Notes: generated by a model from the sequence alone, not told the origin. Positions 14,845 to 23,495 are shown, counted from the stretch's first letter. The stretch is DNA of 48,262 nt from Prolixibacteraceae bacterium (GCA_019459485.1 JAIBEZ010000053.1:1-48262), one strand, 5' to 3'. A program made the numbers and translations.

Positions 14845-17313
14845 ATGAGGGGAAGATTGGTTTTTATGCTGTTCATGGTGTTGGTATATGCCGGTTATGG
14901 TCAGAATTCATGGAAAAAGGAAGGGATAAAATTACCACATCCGATTTGTTATGCTTCAGATGAAATGCATTCGTCGTTTCTTGAACCTCCGCAGGAATAT
15001 TACGAAAGGTTAAAATCTGCATCAACCCTGAAATCGAACATTGAAGTTTCCTATACCGGATTTTCGGTAGAAGCACAAAAAGCATTTGAACATGCTGTTA
15101 GCATCTGGGAAAGTTTAATTTATTCTCCTGTTCCAATAAGGATAAAAGCCAATTGGCAAAGTCTCAGTCAGGGTGTTCTGGCAAGTTGCGGGCCTTCTGA
15201 TTATTTCAAAAATTTCGATTCTTCTCAAAAATGGAATGTCTATTATCCGGTTGTTCTGGTTGAAAAAATGTTGGGCGAAGAGGTAAATTCTCCGGATCAG
15301 TTTGACCTTGTTGCTTCTTTTAACAAAGACTTTACCAACTGGTATTTTGGGATTGACGGAAAAACTCCCGGAGATAAATATGATTTTGTTTCGACTGTAA
15401 TGCACGAACTGGCACACGGACTTGGTTTTTCTGGTTTTTTTTATTCCGATAGCAGGGATTTAGGAGGCTATGGAACCGATGGACTTTCTGCCATTTTCGA
15501 TCAGTTTGTTACAGACAATTACCTGAATAATTTGGTGAACAAGAGCATTTACCCCAATCCTTCCGCCAAGTTGCACCGGAGTTTAACTTCTGGCTGGCTG
15601 GAGTTTAATACCAAATTACTTGAGAATCAATTGCCACGACTTTACGCTCCTTCAACCTGGGACGACGGATCAAGTATTTATCATCTTGACGAAGTGACCT
15701 ATGCCGCACGTGATACGAATTCAATGATGACTCCCTTTGCCGGCAGGGGCGAGGCAGTTCATAATCCGGGTCCAAATACACTGGCGATAATGTACGACAT
15801 GGGCTGGAGGACTGTTTCGTTTAAGCACAAACAGCTGAAAGACATTGAATTTGTTTCGGGGCCGGTTGAATTTATTACCGAAATTTTTAGCGACTATGAT
15901 CTGGATCTGTCGAAAGTATTTTTGGTATATTCGGGCAACAAGTTTTTAAAAACAGATTCAGTCCTGTTGAAAACAACCGAAATTCCTGCAAACTTTTCTG
16001 CTAAAATTTCTATGGGCAAAACCACCGAGTTAAACTATTTCTTTTCAGCCACTGATGTTAAAGGGCGAAGATTTGTTTTTCCGTCGAATGCCCCGACACG
16101 ATATTTGACTTTTAAAATTGGAATTGATAAAGTAGCTCCGGTCGTGACGCACGAACCTGTTAAATACATGATTACAACCAGTCTTTCGGCAACAATTGAT
16201 GCGGAAGTGATTGATAATATTGGAATTAAATCGGTTGAAATTGAGTATTTTATCAATGGGGGCGGCATTAAAAGAATTTCAATGCAGAATGATACCAATG
16301 ATATTTACACCGGAAATCTGGTTTTTCCATCAGGAACGGTAAAAGATGGTGATAAAATTAGTTACCGGATTGTGGCAGTGGATTCGTCTTCGCAAAGCAA
16401 TATCGGAAGAAGCCCAATTTCGGGGTTCAATATTTTTTATATTCAGGGAATACAAAACCCAGTTGATAAGTACATCAATAATTTCGATACTGAAACCAAT
16501 GATTTTATTGGCTCCGATTTTACTGTCGCAACGGTTACAGGGTTCGACGGTATGGCTTTGAATTCAGCACATCCGTATTTGAGTCCGGATACCGACGACA
16601 TGAATTTTAATTTTGTTTCTATCCTGAAGTACCCGATTGTACTGAAACCCGGTGGCAAAATGAGTTTCGACGAGGTTGTTCTGGTTGAACCCGGGGAACA
16701 AGGCACTACATTTTACGACGATGAATTTTGGGATTATGTGATTGTGGAGGGTTCAAAAGATGGCGGAAATAACTGGAAACCTCTGATTGACGGATATGAC
16801 AGCAACGCTCAGAGTTCGTGGCTGACTCGATACAACAGTTCAATGTCGGGACAAAACAGCACTGCTGTTCCCGGCAAAAATTTATTTGTAAAGCGTGAAT
16901 TTGAATTGCTGGCCAACGGAAATTTTCAGGCCGGAGATACCATTCAGATACGTTTCCGGCTTTTTTCTGATCCGTATGCACACGGTTGGGGCTGGATAAT
17001 CGATAATCTGACGATTCAGGATTTCGGTACCGATATAAATTCTCTGTCGATTTCTTCCGGAGAAGTTGTTTTCTTTCCGAATCCGGCTTCCGATCGTTTG
17101 AACATTCAACTTCAGACAAAAAATGCAATCGAAAAATTGGTTTTAAAGGCCTTTAATTCCTCCGGAAAACTGGTTTACAATCAACAATTTGCAGTCGGTT
17201 CAAATAGTTTTCAAACCGAAATTGATTTGAGTAAATTCACTCCCGGACTATTCCTTTTTGCTGTTGAACCCGAAAACGGGAATATCGTAACCCGAAAAAT
17301 TCTTGTACGGTAA
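14845..17313 (+). CDS. T9SS-secreted putative zinc metalloprotease
   Basis: An 822-residue exported protein. A signal peptide (hydrophobic ~4-18) precedes a zincin-like domain with STVMHELAHGLGFSGF (H187, E188, H191) and, later, MMTPFAGRGEAVHNPGPNTLAIMYDMGW, a layout seen in secreted Bacteroidota proteases. The residue ten positions after the first His is Gly rather than the third His of classical metzincins, so the third zinc ligand is not obvious. Central Ig-like or beta-sandwich segments follow (about 330-720). The last ~80 residues (FFPNPASDRLNIQL... GLFLFAVEPENGNIVTRKILVR) form a type A type IX secretion sorting domain. The gene stands alone. Confidence 0.85.
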   Translation: MRGRLVFMLFMVLVYAGYGQNSWKKEGIKLPHPICYASDEMHSSFLEPPQEYYERLKSASTLKSNIEVSYTGFSVEAQKAFEHAVSIWESLIYSPVPIRIKANWQSLSQGVLASCGPSDYFKNFDSSQKWNVYYPVVLVEKMLGEEVNSPDQFDLVASFNKDFTNWYFGIDGKTPGDKYDFVSTVMHELAHGLGFSGFFYSDSRDLGGYGTDGLSAIFDQFVTDNYLNNLVNKSIYPNPSAKLHRSLTSGWLEFNTKLLENQLPRLYAPSTWDDGSSIYHLDEVTYAARDTNSMMTPFAGRGEAVHNPGPNTLAIMYDMGWRTVSFKHKQLKDIEFVSGPVEFITEIFSDYDLDLSKVFLVYSGNKFLKTDSVLLKTTEIPANFSAKISMGKTTELNYFFSATDVKGRRFVFPSNAPTRYLTFKIGIDKVAPVVTHEPVKYMITTSLSATIDAEVIDNIGIKSVEIEYFINGGGIKRISMQNDTNDIYTGNLVFPSGTVKDGDKISYRIVAVDSSSQSNIGRSPISGFNIFYIQGIQNPVDKYINNFDTETNDFIGSDFTVATVTGFDGMALNSAHPYLSPDTDDMNFNFVSILKYPIVLKPGGKMSFDEVVLVEPGEQGTTFYDDEFWDYVIVEGSKDGGNNWKPLIDGYDSNAQSSWLTRYNSSMSGQNSTAVPGKNLFVKREFELLANGNFQAGDTIQIRFRLFSDPYAHGWGWIIDNLTIQDFGTDINSLSISSGEVVFFPNPASDRLNIQLQTKNAIEKLVLKAFNSSGKLVYNQQFAVGSNSFQTEIDLSKFTPGLFLFAVEPENGNIVTRKILVR

Positions 17314-17336
17314 GTTTCGATTATAAATAAAAAAAG

Positions 17337-17344
17337 TATATTTG
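17337..17344 (+). promoter_or_regulatory. Possible -7 promoter element of the aromatic amino acid operon
   Basis: TATATTTG matches TAnnTTTG and lies 20 bases before the leader peptide ATG. The -33 element is weak or absent. Confidence 0.45.
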
Positions 17345-17363
17345 CCGTCAAATTGTAAGTAAA

Positions 17364-17438
17364 ATGAAACGTATTAGTAACAACAGCTTTTTTTATTGGT
17401 TTTATTACTTCTGTTCTCATATCGGGATCGGCAGGTAA
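17364..17438 (+). CDS. Aromatic-rich leader peptide (attenuation)
   Basis: A 24-residue frame starting MKRISNNS and containing FFYWFYYF, that is eight consecutive Phe/Tyr/Trp codons, ends at TAA 17436-17438. It sits between a -7-like element and an intrinsic terminator, upstream of prephenate dehydrogenase and DAHP synthase/chorismate mutase. This is the arrangement of a ribosome-mediated attenuator that senses charged aromatic tRNAs. The peptide is too short for ordinary gene calling. The functional reading is inference from composition and position. Confidence 0.8.
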   Translation: MKRISNNSFFYWFYYFCSHIGIGR

Positions 17439-17502
17439 TCTATTGTTGTTACAAAAGATATTCTACAGATGGGTCCCGTTTTTACGAGGCCCATTTTTTT
17501 AT
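17422..17502 (+). promoter_or_regulatory. Attenuator: terminator with alternative antiterminator
   Basis: Terminator: ATGGGTCCCG (17469-17478) pairs with CGAGGCCCAT (17485-17494), with one mismatch and one wobble, and is followed by a T tract to 17500. Antiterminator: CGGGATC (17422-17428), in the last codons of the leader peptide, can pair with GGTCCCG (17472-17478), occupying the terminator's 5' arm. A further pairing, GTAACAAC (about 17376-17383) with GTTGTTAC (about 17445-17452), brackets the aromatic codons. A ribosome stalled on those codons would leave 17422-17428 free; one reaching the stop would cover it. Confidence 0.72.
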
Positions 17503-17518
17503 TAAAAAAAATTGAAAT

Positions 17519-18412
17519 ATGAAACTTGCGGTAATTGGTTTGGGGCTAATTGGTGGTTCGATGGCGAAAGACCTTCGGAAAGCCGGATTTGCAAACGAAA
17601 TTATTGGAGTCGATGTGAATCCTGAAAATGCGCAGGAAGCCCTTCGGCTGGGAATTATCGACCGGATTGAAACGCTTGAAAGTGCAGTATCGGAGGCTGA
17701 CATGGTAATTATCGCTATTCCGGTTGACAAGGTTTTGCATTCGCTGACCAAAGTGCTCGATCTGGTATCTGACCAAACAACGGTAATTGATGTCGGATCA
17801 ACCAAAAAACTCATTAGCAGCGCTGTCGAAAACCATCCGAAGCGAAGAAATTACATTCCGGCGCATCCTATGTCGGGTACCGAAAACTCAGGACCTTCAG
17901 CAGCTATGGAAGGACTTTTTGAGGGAAAAATCAACATTATTTGCGATCAGGAAAAATGCGGGCCGCAACACCTTGCGTTTGCCGAAAAAATGTTTCAGGT
18001 ATTGGGAATGGACATCGCTTACATGACCGCTGACGACCAGGATCACAGTACCGCTTTCATTTCGCATTTGCCTCACGCGGCAGCTTTTGCGCTCGCAAAT
18101 GCCGTGTTGGACAAGGAAGACCGCGAAATTATTTTCGATCTGGCGAGCGGAGGGTTCAACTCAACGGTACGTCTGGCCAAAAGTTCTCCTGAAATGTGGG
18201 GACCTATTTTTCAACAAAACAAGGAATATGTTGTTGAATCGCTCGAAGTGTATATCAAGCATCTGAAAGCATTCAGGAAAAGCATCGAAAGCGATCCTGA
18301 ACAGATGATGGCGCTGATGAAAAATGCCAACAGAATTCGTGGAATCCTTGCCGGACAAAACGATTCGCTGGTAAAAAATGCAAAGACAATAGTTAAATTA
18401 TATACCAAATAA
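17519..18412 (+). CDS. tyrA: Prephenate dehydrogenase
   Basis: NAD(P)-dependent oxidative decarboxylation of prephenate to 4-hydroxyphenylpyruvate, in tyrosine synthesis. The 297 residues begin with a Rossmann GLGLIGGS loop (7-14). Family motifs follow: HPMSGTENSGPSAA (~116-129), ISHLPHAAAFALA (~180-192) and ASGGFNSTVRLA. The helical dimerisation domain completes the C-terminus; no ACT domain or chorismate mutase fusion is present. The ATG follows the attenuator terminator by about 20 bases. DAHP synthase/chorismate mutase begins 2 bases after its stop, so the two are surely co-transcribed. Confidence 0.95.
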   Translation: MKLAVIGLGLIGGSMAKDLRKAGFANEIIGVDVNPENAQEALRLGIIDRIETLESAVSEADMVIIAIPVDKVLHSLTKVLDLVSDQTTVIDVGSTKKLISSAVENHPKRRNYIPAHPMSGTENSGPSAAMEGLFEGKINIICDQEKCGPQHLAFAEKMFQVLGMDIAYMTADDQDHSTAFISHLPHAAAFALANAVLDKEDREIIFDLASGGFNSTVRLAKSSPEMWGPIFQQNKEYVVESLEVYIKHLKAFRKSIESDPEQMMALMKNANRIRGILAGQNDSLVKNAKTIVKLYTK

Positions 18413-18414
18413 TT

Positions 18415-19506
18415 ATGAAATTGGAATTAGAAATTAACCCGATTAAGCACTGGTTGCCACAAATAAACAACCCGCTGATCATTGCCGGTCCGTGTAGTCT
18501 CGAAACGGAAGAGCAGGCGATGTCCACTGCAAAATTGCTCGCAAAAGATCATCGTATATTCGTATATCGCGGTGGTGTTTGGAAACCACGTACCCGTCCC
18601 GGAAGTTTCGAAGGCGTAGGAAGCATTGGTTTAAAATGGTTGCAGATGGTGCGCGAAGAAACCGGAATGCCGGTTGGAACCGAAGTCGCAAACGCGCAGC
18701 ATACCGAAGAGGCGCTCAAAGCCGGTTTGGACGTTCTCTGGATCGGAGCCCGCTCAACAGCCAGCCCGTTTGTTGTTCAGGAAATTGCCGATGTTGTAAA
18801 AGGTACCGACGCAGTTGTGATGGTGAAAAATCCTGTCAATCCTGATGTTCAGCTTTGGTTGGGCGCTTTCGAACGGCTCAGCCAGGCGGGAATAAAAAAC
18901 ATGGTAGCCATTCACCGTGGTTTTACGCCATTCCGCGAAACAGAATACCGGAACTACCCCAACTGGAAAACAGTGATTGAATTGCGTCGTTTAATGCCCA
19001 ATTTGCCCATTATTTGCGACCCGAGCCATATTGGCGGCAAGCGCGAATATTTGTTCGATATTTCGCAGAAAGCGTTTGATATGGGCATGGAAGGGCTGAT
19101 GATCGAATCACACATTGATCCTTCGTGTGCGCTGAGCGACAAGGAACAGCAGTTGACTCCGGCCGATCTTGCCAAATTATTAGATCGTTTGGTGATCCGC
19201 AATGTGACAACCGATAATAAACAGTTTGAGAATCAGCTCGAGTTGCTTCGTAACCGCATCGACGCAATGGATACGGAATTGCTTGAGACCCTCTCATCTC
19301 GAATGGAAATTGTTCGACAAATTGGTCAGTATAAAAAGGACAACAATGTTACTGCGTTTCAGGTTGGCCGTTTTTCGGAACTGATGGAAAAACGTGTTAA
19401 ACTGGGTGAAAGCTTGAATCTTGATCCGAATTTTGTGTTGCAGTTGTTCCAGCATATCCACGAAGATTCGGTTCGCATGCAAACCGAAATTATGGACAAG
19501 GAATAG
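18415..19506 (+). CDS. Bifunctional DAHP synthase / chorismate mutase (AroQ type)
   Basis: Fusion of the first shikimate-pathway enzyme with chorismate mutase, a combination common in Bacteroidota. Residues ~20-260 form a type I-beta (KDOPS-like) DAHP synthase (AGPCSLET, WKPRTRPGSFEG, MVKNPVNPD, CDPSHIGGKR). Residues ~270-355 form an all-helical AroQ mutase (LRNRIDAMDTELLETLSSRM, VRQIGQYKK, HEDSVRMQ). The mutase end probably also mediates feedback by prephenate, as known for such fusions. It lies 2 bases after tyrA in one attenuated operon, so entry to the pathway and the tyrosine branch are controlled together. Confidence 0.95.
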   Translation: MKLELEINPIKHWLPQINNPLIIAGPCSLETEEQAMSTAKLLAKDHRIFVYRGGVWKPRTRPGSFEGVGSIGLKWLQMVREETGMPVGTEVANAQHTEEALKAGLDVLWIGARSTASPFVVQEIADVVKGTDAVVMVKNPVNPDVQLWLGAFERLSQAGIKNMVAIHRGFTPFRETEYRNYPNWKTVIELRRLMPNLPIICDPSHIGGKREYLFDISQKAFDMGMEGLMIESHIDPSCALSDKEQQLTPADLAKLLDRLVIRNVTTDNKQFENQLELLRNRIDAMDTELLETLSSRMEIVRQIGQYKKDNNVTAFQVGRFSELMEKRVKLGESLNLDPNFVLQLFQHIHEDSVRMQTEIMDKE

Positions 19507-19535
19507 GCGGAAGCCGGAAGACTGAAAAGATACAG

Positions 19536-19571
19536 AGCTGGTTGGGATTGATTTCCGACCGGCTTTTTTTT
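19536..19571. terminator. Terminator after the DAHP synthase/chorismate mutase gene
   Basis: AGCTGGTTGGGA and TTCCGACCGGCT pair with wobbles around a short loop and are followed by a run of eight T. It lies between this operon and the convergent rnpA. Confidence 0.75.
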
Positions 19572-19952
19572 CTAAATTTTTCCCAACAGCTTTTTAAAGG
19601 CCGAAATCATGCCTTTTTCGATCACAGGAAATTCAGCGATGTCTTTGCCGATGTAAACGAACATGACCGCTAGTTGGAGTTCATTTGCGGCTATTTCCTG
19701 ATAGAATGCCGGTTTGTTCAGTCGGTATGCTTCGCGTATGCGCCTTTTCAGGAGGTTTCGTTTGACTGCACGCTTAAAATTTCGTTTTGAAACTGTAAAC
19801 GCAGCTTGTACCAGCTGGGCTTGTGGTAATTCGGTTTTCAGGAATACAACTTTGAGTGGATACGATAAAAAGGAATCGCCGGAATTGAATAATTCTTCGA
19901 TCAGTTTTTGGCTGCAAAGCCTTTCTTCTTTATGTAATGTGAATACTACCAT
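19572..19952 (-). CDS. rnpA: Ribonuclease P protein component
   Basis: Protein subunit of RNase P, which matures tRNA 5' ends. The motif KRNFKRAVKRNLLKRRIREAYR is the family's RNR signature. The N-terminus FTLHKEERLCSQKLIEELF matches the usual TLxKxERL opening. An in-frame TTG at 19967 exists, but the ATG at 19952 gives MVVFTLHKEERL, the better start (126 aa). It is not preceded by rpmH, its usual partner in many bacteria, but by hemD, from which a terminator hairpin separates it. Confidence 0.93.
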   Translation of the reverse strand: MVVFTLHKEERLCSQKLIEELFNSGDSFLSYPLKVVFLKTELPQAQLVQAAFTVSKRNFKRAVKRNLLKRRIREAYRLNKPAFYQEIAANELQLAVMFVYIGKDIAEFPVIEKGMISAFKKLLGKI

Positions 19953-19967
19953 CAAACGAAAATACAA

Positions 19968-19998
19968 TAAAAAAGGGGAAAACTGATTTCCCCTTTTT
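19968..19998. terminator. Terminator between hemD and rnpA
   Basis: AAAAGGGGAAA (19971-19981) pairs with TTTCCCCTTTT (19987-19997) over a 5-base loop, with A/T tracts on both sides. On the minus strand it ends the hemD transcript, implying a separate promoter for rnpA. Confidence 0.78.
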
Positions 19999-20049
19999 GC
20001 TATATGGTTTTCTTATTCTTTTTTTCTGCCTCTGCCTGTGCCCAAATCT

Positions 20050-20799
20050 TTACTTATTGTGTTTCCTGATGTATTGCTCCAGTGCCATTGTCATCGAAGG
20101 GGCTTCAGCGGTGGGAGCTTCAATATCCAGTCTAAGTCCGGCATCGAGAACTGCCTTGGCAGTTGCAGGCCCAAAGCAGGCTATTTTGGTACCATTTTGG
20201 TCAAATGCCGGGAAGTTCTGTATCAGTGATTGAATTCCTGAAGGACTGAAAAATACCAGAATGTCATAATTAACATCTTTAAGGTCAGACAGATCGCTGC
20301 TTACTGTTTTGTAAATAAGAGCTTTTGTGTATGAATATCCGGCTTTATCGAGCGATTGGGTTATTTCAGGCTGATTTACCTGCGATACCGGCAAAAGGAA
20401 TTTCTCGTCTTTGTGTTTTTTCATCACATCAATCAAATCCGAAAATCTACCGGCGCCATAGAAAATTTTTCGTTTCCTGTAAACAATGTATTTCTGCAAA
20501 TAAAAAGCCGTAGCTTCCGACATGCAAAAGTACTTCATGGAATCAGGAATAATTAAACGCATTTCAGAACTCATCCTGAAAAAGTGATCAATAGCAGTCC
20601 TACTCGTAAAAATAACTCCTGAATGATCCAGAATTTGCACCCTGGTTTGCCTGAATTCTTTGGCGGAAACTCCTTCAACCTGAATGAAGGGGCGGAAATC
20701 GACTTGTACGTTACTTTTTTCAGCCAGTTCAAAATAAGGAGATTTGGCGGTTTCAGGTTTTGGCTGAGTAACTAAAATTTTCTTGATCTTCAAGGTCAT
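20050..20799 (-). CDS. hemD: Uroporphyrinogen-III synthase (HemD)
   Basis: Cyclises hydroxymethylbilane to uroporphyrinogen III in haem and corrin synthesis. The 249 residues fit the two-domain HemD fold. Visible patterns are ILVTQPKPE near the start, GVIFTSRTAIDHFF (~62-75), the linker YKTVSSDLSDL, YDILVFFSPSGIQSL (~180-195) and KIACFGPATAKAVLDAGLRLDIEAPTA near the end, the usual 'CIGPxTAxAL' motif. HemD is poorly conserved, but this combination is typical. It lies 25 bases after the DUF4271 gene on the same strand, an association I recall from other Bacteroidota. Confidence 0.9.
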   Translation of the reverse strand: MTLKIKKILVTQPKPETAKSPYFELAEKSNVQVDFRPFIQVEGVSAKEFRQTRVQILDHSGVIFTSRTAIDHFFRMSSEMRLIIPDSMKYFCMSEATAFYLQKYIVYRKRKIFYGAGRFSDLIDVMKKHKDEKFLLPVSQVNQPEITQSLDKAGYSYTKALIYKTVSSDLSDLKDVNYDILVFFSPSGIQSLIQNFPAFDQNGTKIACFGPATAKAVLDAGLRLDIEAPTAEAPSMTMALEQYIRKHNK

Positions 20800-20824
20800 C
20801 GCTTTTAAATTTAATTTTTTCCAC

Positions 20825-21793
20825 TTATGTCAACAAAAAAATGTAGATCAGAAGTAATGGTAAAAATTCAAGGGTACAAAGGTACAAAATCAAATAGAAA
20901 ATAGAAAAATGTTTTTTCAGGAATATTTGACCACCTCTGATCAAAGAAAGCAAATAGAATATTATGACGATTCCGAGTCCGGCGAACAACACTGGTTCTA
21001 TTTGATAGAGAGGAACAAAGGCGATAATTGCCGTCACCGGAAGCAAAAACAAACCAAGAACACGATTATAAACTGTGATGCTAAAAAGGTATTCCTGCAC
21101 CTCCTGTTTGTTTTCGGTAAGCGACCCGATGAGAAAATAAGTCACTTTTTTGATGATAAAATAGCCAACTACCGCCGCCATGCAAACGAGGTAAACGTGG
21201 AATGAATTGGTTATTCCAAAATTTATTTTGAAGGCGTTTAAAAATTGGTACCCAAATAATGACATCATCAGCGCGAAAACCAAATCGAGCCTGAACGATG
21301 CATGAAGCAGGTTAAAATAGCGCTCGCGGAACAGCCGCAAAAAAACAGAATAGTTGATGGTTGCCTGTAGCAACTGACTCAAATATTTTTGAAAGATGAG
21401 CCGTACCGTGGCAAACAGAAAAAAGGCGATCACCACGACACCCACCAGCCAGTCGGGATTGCTGCGCGATACTTTTTTGCCCGGAAATACGACTTCCACT
21501 TTTTCTAAAACAGTATGCAACGAGTCGTAGGGAAGTGGTTCGAGTAACTTTTTCTGATAGTCGTAAACGTTGTCGTACCCTTTTCTGAATTGCGACCATT
21601 CAGGTTTGTATCCGAAGATAATGACGCTGTCGGGCGAAATGTAATTGGCATTCAATGAGTCGAGTAGCGCTGAATCAAGTAAGTTTACCGTTTGCGAATC
21701 AAGCTGGGCTTTAAAATTGTTGGGTTCAAAATATGTCTGCTTCAAATTCAGGTTTGAGTTTACAGAGTCTGTTTTGAATTGATTCGATTGCAT
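20825..21793 (-). CDS. DUF4271 integral membrane protein
   Basis: A 322-residue protein from the ATG at 21793 (an in-frame TTG at 21805 is possible). An N-terminal soluble segment of about 110 residues containing GYKPEWSQFRKGYDNVYDYQ is followed by several membrane helices: DWLVGVVVIAFFLFATVRL, VFALMMSLFGYQFLNAF, HVYLVCMAAVVGYFIIKKV, LGLFLLPVTAIIAFVP, VLFAGLGIVIIFYLLSL and a final FYLILYLCTLEFLPLLLIY. This matches DUF4271 proteins of Bacteroidota, function unknown. It heads an apparent operon with hemD. Confidence 0.85.
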   Translation of the reverse strand: MQSNQFKTDSVNSNLNLKQTYFEPNNFKAQLDSQTVNLLDSALLDSLNANYISPDSVIIFGYKPEWSQFRKGYDNVYDYQKKLLEPLPYDSLHTVLEKVEVVFPGKKVSRSNPDWLVGVVVIAFFLFATVRLIFQKYLSQLLQATINYSVFLRLFRERYFNLLHASFRLDLVFALMMSLFGYQFLNAFKINFGITNSFHVYLVCMAAVVGYFIIKKVTYFLIGSLTENKQEVQEYLFSITVYNRVLGLFLLPVTAIIAFVPLYQIEPVLFAGLGIVIIFYLLSLIRGGQIFLKKHFSIFYLILYLCTLEFLPLLLIYIFLLT

Positions 21794-21824
21794 ACCGACG
21801 GGCAATTGTATAAGTTTGTGGGCG

Positions 21825-21832
21825 CAAAAGTA
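21825..21832 (-). promoter_or_regulatory. Possible -7 promoter element of the DUF4271-hemD operon
   Basis: The minus strand reads TACTTTTG, fitting TAnnTTTG, 31 bases before the ATG at 21793. No clear -33 element is seen. Confidence 0.4.
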
Positions 21833-21893
21833 GTGATTAAATAGTTTTTATCTGGTCACTTACTCAAGTCAATTCATTTAAATTTCATACCGC

Positions 21894-22847
21894 ATGGCTC
21901 AAAACCCGGAAATTATATATCAGGCACCTTTGCAGGGATTTACAGATTTTACTTACCGAAATGTATTTCAGGAAGTTTATGGTGGCGTTTCGAAATATTT
22001 CATTCCTTACCTTTCATACATAAGAGGAAAAGAAATCAAAAAATCGCTGTTAAAGGAAATTCTCCCTGAAAATAACAAAGCGTTACCGGCAGTTCCGCAG
22101 GTATTGTTTTCCAATACAACCGAATTGTTCGAGTTGGTTTCTATACTGGTTGACAATGGTTACAAAGAAATTAACCTGAATTTGGGTTGTCCGTACCCGA
22201 TGGCTACCAATCGCGGACGGGGTGCTGCCTGGCTCGAAAAACCGGAAGATTTGAATAAAACTCTTCAACAACTTTTTGCAAAAGAATTTTCAACAAAATT
22301 CTCGGTGAAGATGAGGACTGGCATGAAGAACAATCAGGATTTTAAACCGGTGCTCGAAATTTTAAACCAACTGCCGTTCGAAGAAATCATCTTTCATCCG
22401 CGAACTGCCAGTCAGATGTATGACGGAAAAGCCGATCCGTCGCTTTTTGCTGAAGCGCTTTCGATAGCAAGTCACCCATTGGTTTACAATGGCGATATTT
22501 TTTCGGAAGCTGGTTTTCATGAATTGAAAACCATTTTACCTGATCAAAAAAGTTGGATGACCGGACGCGGTTTATTAATGGATCCTTCGTTGGCCTTGCG
22601 CCTGAATGGAGAGGAGATGGAACCGAAACTGCGAAAACTGAAATTGAAAGAATTTCATGACCTGCTGTTTCAGGAATATTCGGAACGTTTACAGGGAAGC
22701 GGACATTTCCTCATGAAAATGAACCAGTTCTGGAGTTATTTCTGCGAATCGTTTGAAAATCCGCACAAAGCCATGAAATTGGTTAAGAAATCAAGTAACG
22801 TATTGAAATACAATGCGGCTGTGGTCGAGATATTCAGGGATTTGTAA
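21894..22847 (+). CDS. dus: tRNA-dihydrouridine synthase family protein
   Basis: FMN-dependent reductase that makes dihydrouridine in tRNA. The 317 residues carry the N-terminal APLQGFTDFTYRN (flavin-binding barrel start), NLNLGCPYPMATNRGRGA with the catalytic Cys, FSVKMRTGM, IIFHPRTASQMYDG, YNGDIF and MTGRGLLMDP, all Dus family motifs. The substrate uridine cannot be read from the sequence. It is transcribed divergently from the DUF4271 gene and stands alone. The ATG at 21894 places the flavin motif at the normal N-terminal position. Confidence 0.92.
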   Translation: MAQNPEIIYQAPLQGFTDFTYRNVFQEVYGGVSKYFIPYLSYIRGKEIKKSLLKEILPENNKALPAVPQVLFSNTTELFELVSILVDNGYKEINLNLGCPYPMATNRGRGAAWLEKPEDLNKTLQQLFAKEFSTKFSVKMRTGMKNNQDFKPVLEILNQLPFEEIIFHPRTASQMYDGKADPSLFAEALSIASHPLVYNGDIFSEAGFHELKTILPDQKSWMTGRGLLMDPSLALRLNGEEMEPKLRKLKLKEFHDLLFQEYSERLQGSGHFLMKMNQFWSYFCESFENPHKAMKLVKKSSNVLKYNAAVVEIFRDL

Positions 22848-22905
22848 ATGACGATTTGTAATGAGGAAAAGTCTAACCAAATTTTTCGCAGAAACTCTTG
22901 AGTGA

Positions 22906-23205
22906 TTACTGTAACCCAAGTGTTTTTGGATTCATTTTATTACTCCTGAAACTGACCAATTCAACATGTTCTCCACTAAAGCGATAATATAATGTTGTTT
23001 GATAATTAATTACACAACGTCTTATATTTTTCTTTTTATCAGAACAAGGATATAAAAAAGGGTTTATAGATATTTGATTTATTACTTCCTCAAAATACTT
23101 ATCAACCTTTGCTGCTATGGCAGTTCCAAACTTGCCTGATACATATTCAAGTATATCCTCTAATTCAATAAACGACCGAGTTGAGTAACGAACCGGATAT
23201 GGCAT
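22906..23205 (-). CDS. RelE/ParE-type toxin
   Basis: A 99-residue type II toxin: YSTRSFIELEDILEYVSGKFG (two-helix start), NPFLYPCSDKKKNIRRCVI and YQTTLYYRFSGEHVELVSFRSNKMNPKTL, the beta-sheet core of RelE/ParE proteins. Such toxins cut mRNA on ribosomes or poison gyrase; which applies here cannot be told. It follows its antitoxin by 6 bases in the antitoxin-first order. The frame is complete, so the module is probably functional. Confidence 0.88.
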   Translation of the reverse strand: MPYPVRYSTRSFIELEDILEYVSGKFGTAIAAKVDKYFEEVINQISINPFLYPCSDKKKNIRRCVINYQTTLYYRFSGEHVELVSFRSNKMNPKTLGLQ

Positions 23206-23211
23206 TATTGT

Positions 23212-23442
23212 TTAAAAATTAAACCGTTCTTTAATTTTAGACCTTACTTGTGAGTGTGTTAAATGTTCCCCTCTGTCAAGTTGCGCTATCCCTTCATCAA
23301 TAGCTTTCTTGTCTTTATCGCTAATGACATCCCACCAATCGGTTTTTTCTTGTTGTATTTTTTCCACCTTATCCAGGATAGTATCTTCTTGTATGGATGA
23401 TATCCAGTTTATTAGGTTTAATTTTCTGGCTTCTATGTTCAT
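23212..23442 (-). CDS. Antitoxin of the RelE/ParE-type pair
   Basis: A 76-residue acidic, helical protein (MNIEARKLNLINWISSIQED...) that resembles Bacteroidota antitoxins opening with an MNIExRKLxLI helix followed by a flexible toxin-binding tail (IDEGIAQLDRGEHLTHSQV). No classic helix-turn-helix is visible. The ATG at 23442 is preferred over an upstream in-frame start at 23505 because the extra residues (LLNALIKSKFNRYF) look like untranslated leader. It ends 6 bases before the toxin gene. Confidence 0.82.
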   Translation of the reverse strand: MNIEARKLNLINWISSIQEDTILDKVEKIQQEKTDWWDVISDKDKKAIDEGIAQLDRGEHLTHSQVRSKIKERFNF

Positions 23443-23495
23443 AACTTCATGTTTTATGCAAAAATAACGATTAAACTTTGATTTTATGAGTGCAT

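Noticed and set aside
19507-19571. Small RNA or tRNA between the aromatic operon and rnpA
   Set aside because: No tRNA arms or CCA-type acceptor were found; the only structure is a terminator hairpin.
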